Below are positions 1-5,000 of a stretch of DNA of 20,022 bases, one piece after another (position 1 is the stretch's first letter; the number at the start of each line of letters is the position of its first letter). The position numbers were made by a program, and so were the translations under genes. The stretch lies in contig CAJUIJ010000014.1 in NCBI GenBank assembly GCA_910586175.1, positions 1-20,022 of the forward strand. Direction: 5' to 3'. This DNA comes from an uncultured Muribaculaceae bacterium (GTDB lineage Bacteria; Bacteroidota; Bacteroidia; Bacteroidales; Muribaculaceae). A model generated the notes under the pieces. It saw only the letters and a program-made list of their open reading frames with translations, searched no databases and was not told where the DNA came from.

Positions 1-90
1 GACTTTATTGTGGTGGGTCGTCCTATCACGGCCGCTCCCGACCCCGTGGCAGCTTACCGCCGTTGCTGCGCCGACTTCATCGGCGAATAA
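1..90 (+). CDS. pyrF: Orotidine 5'-phosphate decarboxylase, C-terminal end (partial)
   Basis: The window opens inside a reading frame of 29 codons ending in TAA at 88-90. It encodes DFIVVGRPITAAPDPVAAYR followed by RCCADFIGE. The VVGRPIT...DP segment is the phosphate-binding loop near the C-terminus of OMP decarboxylase, which turns OMP into UMP in the last step of de novo pyrimidine synthesis. The gene is followed after 56 nt by pyrE, whose product makes the OMP substrate, which supports the call. Only the tail is visible, so length and active-site residues cannot be checked. Confidence 0.85.
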   Translation, partial: DFIVVGRPITAAPDPVAAYRRCCADFIGE

Positions 91-146
91 GTTAAGTATT
101 AATAAAATATTAAAACGTCGTGTCCGCAAGGATATGATTAAAAGAT

Positions 147-782
147 ATGAAAGAGAAAGAGATAGCAAAAGCATTGTTGGGTATAAAGGCAGTCTTTCTG
201 AGTCCTGACAAACCATTCACATGGGCCAGTGGTATAAAGAGCCCGATATATTGTGACAACCGTCTTATCCTCACGGCTCCCGAGGCCCGCAACTTGGTGG
301 AGCAGACAATCGCAGAGACTGTGAAGGAGAAATATCCGCAGGCTGAGGTGCTTATGGGTACCAGCACCGCCGGAATCGCACATGCAGCCATCGCGGCGCA
401 CTTGCTCGGCATGCCAATGGGTTATGTGCGCGGATCTGCAAAAGACCATGGCCGCAACAACCGTATAGAGGGTAAGCTCGAACCGGGTCAGAAAGTCGTG
501 GTAATCGAAGACCTTATCTCTACAGGTGGTAGCTGCATCGACGTTGTCGAGGCATTGCGCGAAGCAGGGGCAGATGTGCTCGGTGTGGTGTCGATATTCA
601 CCTACGGCATGAAAAAAGGTCTGGAGAGACTTGCCGCAGCCAATGTGGAGAATACATCGCTCAGCAACTTCGACACCCTCGTGCAGGTAGCCGCCGAAGA
701 AAACTACATCAAGGCAGAGGATGTGGAGCGCCTCAAAAAATTCATGGCCAATCCCTCCGACGAATCCTGGATGAATTTGTAG
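147..782 (+). CDS. pyrE: Orotate phosphoribosyltransferase
   Basis: The 211-residue product joins orotate and PRPP to give OMP in the cytoplasm. The N-terminal stretch FTWASGIKSPIYCDNR (about residues 24-39) is the OPRT signature. The PRPP-binding loop is VVVIEDLISTGGS (about 117-129), with the paired acidic residues ED. YVRGSAKDHG holds the mobile-loop Lys and His. The length matches the usual 205-215 residues. The ATG at 147 is the first in-frame start; the ATG at 134 is in another frame. The sequence reads closer to clostridial PyrE (C-terminus NPSDESWM) than to the Bacteroides form I remember. The stop TAG (780-782) merges directly into an intergenic repeat array. Confidence 0.96.
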   Translation: MKEKEIAKALLGIKAVFLSPDKPFTWASGIKSPIYCDNRLILTAPEARNLVEQTIAETVKEKYPQAEVLMGTSTAGIAHAAIAAHLLGMPMGYVRGSAKDHGRNNRIEGKLEPGQKVVVIEDLISTGGSCIDVVEALREAGADVLGVVSIFTYGMKKGLERLAAANVENTSLSNFDTLVQVAAEENYIKAEDVERLKKFMANPSDESWMNL

Positions 783-926
783 TTTTTGGTTGTTAGTTTT
801 TAGTTGTTAGTTTCGTGATGCAACTAAATAACTAAACAACTCAAAAACTCAATAACTGACCAACTAACAACTGACCAACTAACAACTGACCAACTAACAA
901 CTAAAAACTAAAAACTAACAACTACG
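783..926 (+). repeat. Intergenic inverted and tandem repeat array between pyrE and pyrB
   Basis: This low-complexity stretch fills the whole gap between two genes. The left arm (793-812, TTAGTTTTTAGTTGTTAGTT) is perfectly complementary to the right arm at 892-911, a 20-bp inverted repeat separated by 79 nt. Within the right half, the 15-mer CAACTAACAACTGAC is tandem at 861-875 and 876-890, with a partial third copy from 891. The transcript could fold into a long, weak, A/U-rich hairpin. The identical 20-nt left arm recurs at 4498-4517, next to the four-helix-bundle gene. No coding potential, promoter motif or terminator T-run is visible. Confidence 0.9.
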
Positions 927-928
927 AT

Positions 929-2017
929 ATGCGGCATCTGATAGATCCTTCCGACCTTAGCCTGGAAGAACTTAATGAGATAATCGACCTGGCGTGCGAC
1001 ATCATTGCCGACCGTCAGAAGTATGCAGAGGTGTGCAAGGGCAAAAAACTTGCCACGCTCTTCTATGAACCCTCCACGCGCACGCGCCTGAGCTTCACGG
1101 CGGCGATGATGGAACTTGGCGGCAATGTGCTTGGATTTTCCGATGCCAACAGCAGTTCGGTGAGCAAGGGAGAGACTGTTGCCGACACGACACGTGTAGT
1201 CAACAATTTCGCCGACATCATAGCCATGCGCCATCCGGTTGAGGGCGCACCGCTTGTGTCTGCTCTCAACTCAAGCACTCCTGTGATAAATGCTGGCGAC
1301 GGTTCGCATGCACATCCCACTCAGACACTCACAGACCTGCTCACCATCAAGCGTGAGATAGGGAGGTTCGAGAACCTTACAGTCGGATTTTGCGGAGACT
1401 TGAAATTTGGGCGCACCGTGCATTCGCTTATCAAGGCACTTTCGAAATTCAAGAACATCAACATAGTGCTCATAGCCCCCGATGAGTTGAAATTGCCGAG
1501 CTATGTGAAGCATGAGGTATGCGACAAGCTCGGTCTTCCCTACGAGGAAGTGAAGAGTCTTGAAGAGGTTATCGACAAGCTTGATGTGCTTTACATGACA
1601 CGTGTGCAGAAAGAGCGTTTCCTCGACGAGGAGGAGTATGACCGTGTGAAGGATTGTTTCGTGTTGACAGCCGACAAGCTGAAAAATGCGAAGCCCGAGA
1701 TGCGCATACTTCATCCGCTGCCGCGAGTCAACGAGATTGCGGTAGATGTTGACTCAGACCCTCGTGCGGCCTACTTCCGACAAGTGGAGAATGGCAAATT
1801 CGTGCGCATGGCGTTGATGCTTAAGCTGCTCGAATGGGCAGACAAGCCGGAGAAGCACAAAGAGTTGCTGCGCGAGGATGTGGTGCGCGGCGAATACCGT
1901 TGCTCCAACCCCCGCTGCATAAGCAACACCGAGGCCTGCACCGAGTCGCTTTTCCGCCCCTCGGCCGACGGCAACGGAGTGCGCTGCGTATACTGCGAAT
2001 CTCGCCCCGCAAAATAA
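929..2017 (+). CDS. pyrB: Aspartate carbamoyltransferase with fused PyrI-type zinc module
   Basis: The product condenses carbamoyl phosphate with aspartate, the committed step of pyrimidine synthesis. Residues 1 to about 306 are a full catalytic chain: STRTR (49-53), SKGET with Lys80, MRHP with Arg101, HPTQ with His129, and HPLPR in the aspartate domain. After MALMLKLLEWA, where catalytic chains normally end, about 55 residues follow. They contain Cys325-X4-Cys330 and Cys353-X2-Cys356 in the context CSNPRCIS...RCVYCE. This closely resembles the zinc domain at the C-terminus of the regulatory chain PyrI (E. coli Cys109/114/138/141). The roughly 100-residue nucleotide-binding domain of PyrI is absent. 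The start ATG at 929 follows the repeat array by two bases. At 362 residues it is about 50 longer than a standard PyrB. Confidence 0.95.
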   Translation: MRHLIDPSDLSLEELNEIIDLACDIIADRQKYAEVCKGKKLATLFYEPSTRTRLSFTAAMMELGGNVLGFSDANSSSVSKGETVADTTRVVNNFADIIAMRHPVEGAPLVSALNSSTPVINAGDGSHAHPTQTLTDLLTIKREIGRFENLTVGFCGDLKFGRTVHSLIKALSKFKNINIVLIAPDELKLPSYVKHEVCDKLGLPYEEVKSLEEVIDKLDVLYMTRVQKERFLDEEEYDRVKDCFVLTADKLKNAKPEMRILHPLPRVNEIAVDVDSDPRAAYFRQVENGKFVRMALMLKLLEWADKPEKHKELLREDVVRGEYRCSNPRCISNTEACTESLFRPSADGNGVRCVYCESRPAK

Positions 2018-2027
2018 CATACGTTGC

Positions 2028-3050
2028 ATGAAAAGAGGTGATAATACACATAAGGAGGCAGATAGGGTTGAGGAGGCTTGTGTGCAATATGGCCTCTTTG
2101 ACGAGTTTGCTAAAGTCCCATTTCCCGAGCCGGTCGAATATGAACATACGTTTATCGACCTGTTCGCGGGAATAGGGGGTATACGCTTGCCCTTTAGTGA
2201 GATGGGATATAAGTGTGTGTTTTCATCAGAATGGGATAAGAACGCGCAACGTTCGTATATGGCAAATTTTGGGGAGATGCCTTACGGCGACATCACGAAG
2301 ATTGATGAAAAGGCTATTCCTGAGCACGATGTCTTATTGGCCGGCTTCCCTTGTCAAGCATTTTCGATAATGGGGAAAGGACTTGGTTTTGCAGATACGA
2401 GGGGCACGATGTTCTTTGAAATTGAGAGAATACTTAAATATCATAGGACGAGTGTCATTCTATTGGAAAACGTGAAGCGTCTGGTTACGCATGATGGTGG
2501 AAATACATTCAAGGTGATATTGGAAAAGTTGCATGACTTGGGTTACCATGTTAAGTGGAAAGTCCTGAATGCTCTTGATTTCGGTTTGCCGCAGAAGCGG
2601 GAGCGAGTGATTATAGTGGGTTTTCAGGATAAGTCTAAGTGCGAGCAATTTTCATTTGATTTCCCTAAGAAAAGTTATGACCTCTCATCTGTGTTGGAAC
2701 CTGATAATCAGGTTGACCCCAAGTTGTTTGCAAGTGATAAGATTGTAAGTAAGCGGTTGGAAGGAGTGGAAGGGAAGAACTTGTTTTATCCCTCGGTATG
2801 GCACGAAAATAAATCCGGCAATATCAGTGTTCTTCCATACGCTTGTGCATTACGGACAGGAGCATCCTATAATTATCTTCTTGTAAACGGAGTGAGGAGA
2901 CCTTCTTCAAGGGAGCTTTTGCGTTTTCAAGGCTTTCCTGACATTTATCGGATTGCTGTTCCCTATGGTGAAATACGTAAGCAGACAGGTAATTCTGTGG
3001 CCGTACCTATGATAAGAGCAGTTGCACAGCTCATTAATGAATTGATATGA
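2028..3050 (+). CDS. Type II DNA (cytosine-5) methyltransferase
   Basis: This 340-residue C5-cytosine methyltransferase shows the canonical motifs in order: motif I FIDLFAGIGGI (42-52, SAM binding), motif IV GFPCQAFS with catalytic Cys109, motif VI ENV (147-149), motif VIII QKRER (189-193), motif IX RELLRFQGFP (295-304) and motif X around QTGNSVAVP (319-327). The target recognition region lies at roughly 200-290 and is short, as in mono-specific enzymes. The target sequence cannot be read from the protein. The gene begins 10 nt after pyrB with no promoter motif in between, and its stop overlaps the next ATG (ATGA, 3047-3050), so the two are probably translationally coupled. Base composition is visibly AT-richer than in pyrB and purL, consistent with transfer. 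Confidence 0.95.
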   Translation: MKRGDNTHKEADRVEEACVQYGLFDEFAKVPFPEPVEYEHTFIDLFAGIGGIRLPFSEMGYKCVFSSEWDKNAQRSYMANFGEMPYGDITKIDEKAIPEHDVLLAGFPCQAFSIMGKGLGFADTRGTMFFEIERILKYHRTSVILLENVKRLVTHDGGNTFKVILEKLHDLGYHVKWKVLNALDFGLPQKRERVIIVGFQDKSKCEQFSFDFPKKSYDLSSVLEPDNQVDPKLFASDKIVSKRLEGVEGKNLFYPSVWHENKSGNISVLPYACALRTGASYNYLLVNGVRRPSSRELLRFQGFPDIYRIAVPYGEIRKQTGNSVAVPMIRAVAQLINELI

Positions 3051-3781
3051 AACATCCAAGGCTGAGAGACTCCCACAAACTAATCACTCGTGAGCCATAT
3101 CCAATAAACGAGATGCCGGAAAGTTTAGTAACTGATATTGCCGGCAGTATCGTGTATCTTCAATATGTGGGAAGAAAGGATATGACAGGTGATGACTTCG
3201 GGGATGCGTTTGCAAGGGCTGTTAACGGGGTGCATCTTTCATCTCCGGTGGGTATTGCGGATGTAGTGCTCGATAAAATGGCGTGGAGCATGAAAACGGT
3301 GAAGTCTAATGCCCCGTTTTCTATGAAGCGTGTCAGATTGATCAGTGGCCGCTGCTCACCTGATTATTCGTATGGCATAAATAATCCTCATGAGGATTTG
3401 GATAAAACAGGCCGTGCTGTTCTCAACATCTGGAATGAAAGAGTAAACATTGCGCAAGACTATTATAATCCGGTCAGGACTGCAGTGCTTATTCGTGACG
3501 CGGAACTCAGTCAATTTGTGATTTTTGAAGAAGAGAATCATAGGTTTGTCGCCAATAATTACAGGTGGGAGGTGAATAAGAATGGAAACCTGATAGGAAT
3601 CGATAAGGAAACAGGTGAGCATTGTTTCACATGGCAACCACACGGCAGTCAATTTACCATTATAACGAAAGTGCCGGATGCGGCTTTGCGATTTGAAGTG
3701 AAGCACCCTCCGATTATCAATCAAAAAGAAGTTTTGGATTCATTGAAATTTGATTCAAGTTGGGTGCATTTTGTCAAATGA
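3047..3781 (+). CDS. Probable type II restriction endonuclease, partner of the upstream methyltransferase
   Basis: The 244-residue protein overlaps the methyltransferase stop codon, the usual layout for a type II restriction-modification pair. I do not recognise a named endonuclease subfamily with certainty. A possible PD-(D/E)XK-like core is GIADVVLD...WSMKTVK, with Asp72 followed by Ser81-Met-Lys83. An S/T-x-K variant of the motif is known from the Cfr10I/NgoMIV group, but the assignment here is inference. A Trp-rich segment, HCFTWQPHGSQFTI, lies near residues 200-215. There is no signal peptide or membrane segment. AT-rich codon use matches the methyltransferase and differs from the flanking biosynthetic genes. 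No controller (C) protein gene is adjacent. The endonuclease function rests mainly on context. Confidence 0.75.
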   Translation: MKHPRLRDSHKLITREPYPINEMPESLVTDIAGSIVYLQYVGRKDMTGDDFGDAFARAVNGVHLSSPVGIADVVLDKMAWSMKTVKSNAPFSMKRVRLISGRCSPDYSYGINNPHEDLDKTGRAVLNIWNERVNIAQDYYNPVRTAVLIRDAELSQFVIFEEENHRFVANNYRWEVNKNGNLIGIDKETGEHCFTWQPHGSQFTIITKVPDAALRFEVKHPPIINQKEVLDSLKFDSSWVHFVK

Positions 3782-3828
3782 TTATCATTTGTGATAATTG
3801 CAATGCATTTGTGTAATCCTTTTGGATT
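3781..3828 (+). terminator. Two small hairpins after the restriction gene (weak terminator candidate)
   Basis: ATTATCA (3781-3787) and TGATAAT (3792-3798) form a perfect 7-bp stem with a 4-nt loop starting at the stop codon. AATCC (3815-3819) and GGATT (3824-3828) form a second, 5-bp stem around TTTT. Neither has a U-run behind it, so intrinsic termination would be weak. They lie between the endonuclease stop and the purE promoter, where an operon end is expected. Confidence 0.3.
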
Positions 3829-3834
3829 GTCAGG

Positions 3835-3866
3835 TTTGCGTATGTGAAAAAAAAGTAGTAATTTTG
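3835..3866 (+). promoter_or_regulatory. Bacteroidetes-type promoter of the purine operon
   Basis: TTTG at 3835-3838 and TAATTTTG at 3859-3866 match the Bacteroidetes -33/-7 consensus (TTTG, 19-21 nt, TAnnTTTG) with a 20-nt spacer that includes an A8 run. Transcription should begin near 3871-3875, giving an untranslated leader of about 140 nt before purE. I saw no comparable motif in the gaps between purE and guaA, so this may drive the whole operon. Confidence 0.8.
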
Positions 3867-3928
3867 CATATGGAAATAAAGTTAAAGCATAGACATAGCA
3901 TTAACCCATAGATAAATAACCACAGGTG

Positions 3929-3958
3929 GGCGTCCGGTCGTAATGCGACTTGGGCGCC
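3929..3958 (+). promoter_or_regulatory. Stable GC-rich hairpin in the purE leader
   Basis: GGCGTCC (3929-3935) pairs with GGGCGCC (3952-3958) with one G-U pair. Inside it, GTCG (3937-3940) pairs with CGAC (3946-3949) across the loop TAATG. It is the only GC-rich structure in an otherwise AT-rich leader and lies about 50 nt before the purE start. CCTG at 3957-3960 could instead pair with CAGG at 3923-3926 or with CAGG at 4006-4009, next to the start codon. No U-run follows, so translational control is easier to imagine than attenuation. It does not clearly match a riboswitch class I know. Confidence 0.5.
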
Positions 3959-3974
3959 TGCGTGCTTTAATATA

Positions 3975-4003
3975 TTTGACGTCAAAAATTTAAACAGCTG
4001 TTT
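3975..4003 (+). promoter_or_regulatory. Twin 12-bp perfect palindromes before purE
   Basis: TTTGACGTCAAA (3975-3986) and AAACAGCTGTTT (3992-4003) are both perfect 12-bp palindromes, 17 bp apart centre to centre, ending 7 bp before the purE start. They lie downstream of the predicted transcription start. They could be operators for a dimeric repressor or short RNA hairpins that affect initiation. AT-richness makes one such palindrome possible by chance; two in tandem is more notable. No regulator gene is nearby. Confidence 0.4.
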
Positions 4004-4010
4004 TACAGGT

Positions 4011-4484
4011 ATGAGTATGAAAGTAGGAGTAGTGATGGGGTCGACGAGCGACCTTGGAGTTATGAAGGGTGCGTTCGAGATTCTCGACCAGTTTGGGGTG
4101 GAGTATGAGAAGAAGGTGTTCAGCGCACACCGCACACCGACCGCCCTCGAGGAGTGGATTGACGGTGCGCGTGAACGTGGCATAGTCGCCTTCGTGGCCG
4201 CAGCAGGCGGTGCTGCCCACTTGGCCGGAGTGGTGGCCGCGCACACCACGCTGCCCGTAATCGGTGTGCCTATCATGTCGAAGGCGCTCCGCGGTCTTGA
4301 CTCGCTTCTTGCCATGGCACAGATGCCCTCCGGCATTCCGGTGGCTACCGTAGCCATCGACGGTGCGAAAAATGCCGCTTTGCTTGCCATTGAGATTATG
4401 GGCGTGACCGATGAGACCCTCCACCAGAAGCTCCGCGACTTCCGCGCAGAGCAGGCCCGCAAGATTCTTGAAACAGAAATTTAG
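4011..4484 (+). CDS. purE: N5-carboxyaminoimidazole ribonucleotide mutase / AIR carboxylase (PurE)
   Basis: The 157-residue product forms the carboxylated imidazole ribotide CAIR in purine synthesis. Visible motifs are GSTSD (10-14, phosphate binding), SAHRTP with His40, AAAGGAAHL and MPSGIPVATVAI. The length fits the octameric PurE family. No purK lies in the window, so it is undecided whether this enzyme takes N5-CAIR (class I) or uses AIR plus CO2 directly (class II). A second ATG at 4017 (MKVGV) is an alternative start. It is the first gene behind the operon promoter and leader. Its stop TAG at 4482-4484 leads straight into the repeat arm that borders the next gene. Confidence 0.96.
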   Translation: MSMKVGVVMGSTSDLGVMKGAFEILDQFGVEYEKKVFSAHRTPTALEEWIDGARERGIVAFVAAAGGAAHLAGVVAAHTTLPVIGVPIMSKALRGLDSLLAMAQMPSGIPVATVAIDGAKNAALLAIEIMGVTDETLHQKLRDFRAEQARKILETEI

Positions 4485-4517
4485 TAGTTTTTAGTTTTTA
4501 GTTTTTAGTTGTTAGTT
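4485..4517 (+). repeat. Left inverted-repeat arm of the four-helix-bundle cassette
   Basis: The arm consists of repeated TAGTTTTTAGTT units. Its segment 4498-4517 is identical to the 20-nt left arm between pyrE and pyrB (793-812). The 17 nt at 4501-4517 are perfectly complementary to 4970-4986 on the far side of the gene. The inward continuation GTGGAGGG (4518-4525) also has a partner in CCCTCC (4950-4955). Confidence 0.85.
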
Positions 4518-4907
4518 GTGGAGGGCGTCAGGACATCGGATTTCAAGGATTTGAAAGTTTGGCAAAAGGCGGTTGTATTGGCAAGTGAAACATATAATTT
4601 ATGTAAATTGTTGCCTCAATCCGAACTTCATGCGCTTTCTAACCAAATGCGAAGGTCTGCGGTGTCGATATCTTCAAATATAGCGGAAGGCCAAGGCCGG
4701 GATTCAGTTAAAGAGTTTATCCGGTTTTTGCTCGTGGCCAGAGGATCGGCATGCGAGCTTGAATCGCAATGTTACGTAGGAGTTGAGATAGGGTACTTTA
4801 CAATGTCAGACATTTCAATTGTAACAGGCCTTTGCATAGAAGTAGGTAAAATGATAACATCTCTTATTGCGTATCTCTACAATCTTCAACTAAAAACTAA
4901 CAAGTAA
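4518..4907 (+). CDS. Four-helix-bundle protein (S23/IVS-encoded, Avd-like family)
   Basis: The small protein of about 130 residues has the family hallmarks DFKDLKVWQKAV at the N-terminus, QMRRSAVSISSNIAEGQGR in the middle, then EFIRFLLVARGSACELESQ. Relatives are encoded in 23S rRNA intervening sequences, and the Avd protein of diversity-generating retroelements has the same fold; no enzymatic activity is established. There is no in-frame ATG before the conserved start. GTG at 4518 is chosen, and TTG at 4509, directly after a stop, is the alternative. Both lie at or in the repeat arm. The last residues (LKTNK) are encoded by the right repeat. AT-richer than purE and purL, it interrupts the purine operon and has no rRNA or reverse transcriptase gene beside it. 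Confidence 0.85.
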   Translation: MEGVRTSDFKDLKVWQKAVVLASETYNLCKLLPQSELHALSNQMRRSAVSISSNIAEGQGRDSVKEFIRFLLVARGSACELESQCYVGVEIGYFTMSDISIVTGLCIEVGKMITSLIAYLYNLQLKTNK

Positions 4908-4996
4908 AAACTAACAAGTAAAAAGAAACAACTAAAAACTAAAACCATCCCCTCCAACTAACAACTAACAACTAACAACTAAAAACAAACAACTGA
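4888..4996 (+). repeat. Right repeat array of the four-helix-bundle cassette
   Basis: The array contains CTAAAAACTAACAAGTAAAAA-like units and then, after CCCTCC (4950-4955), four tandem CAACTAA-type copies. AACTAACAACTAAAAAC (4970-4986) is the reverse complement of the left arm 4501-4517. The array ends in CAACTGAGATA immediately before the purL ATG. It overlaps the last codons of the four-helix-bundle gene. Confidence 0.85.
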
Positions 4997-5000
4997 GATA

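Noticed and set aside
861..905. Tandem 15-mers resembling a short CRISPR array
   Set aside because: Units are contiguous without spacers, are low in complexity, and no cas gene is present.
783..928. Terminator between pyrE and pyrB
   Set aside because: The inverted repeat has a 79-nt spacer and A/U-rich arms with no T-run after the right arm, so it lacks the shape of an intrinsic terminator.
3870..3911. Possible 13-codon leader peptide (MEIKLKHRHSINP)
   Set aside because: Its ATG falls at or before the predicted transcription start, so it would be leaderless or untranscribed, and nothing in it links to purine supply.
3929..3958. ZTP (pfl) riboswitch upstream of purE
   Set aside because: The metabolic context would fit, but I could not line up the conserved pfl core and its 3' CCGCCUGGGC-like segment with this hairpin. 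A covariance-model scan would decide.
4518..4907. 23S rRNA intervening sequence or diversity-generating retroelement
   Set aside because: The protein family fits, but there is no rRNA sequence, reverse transcriptase, template repeat or variable repeat in the window.
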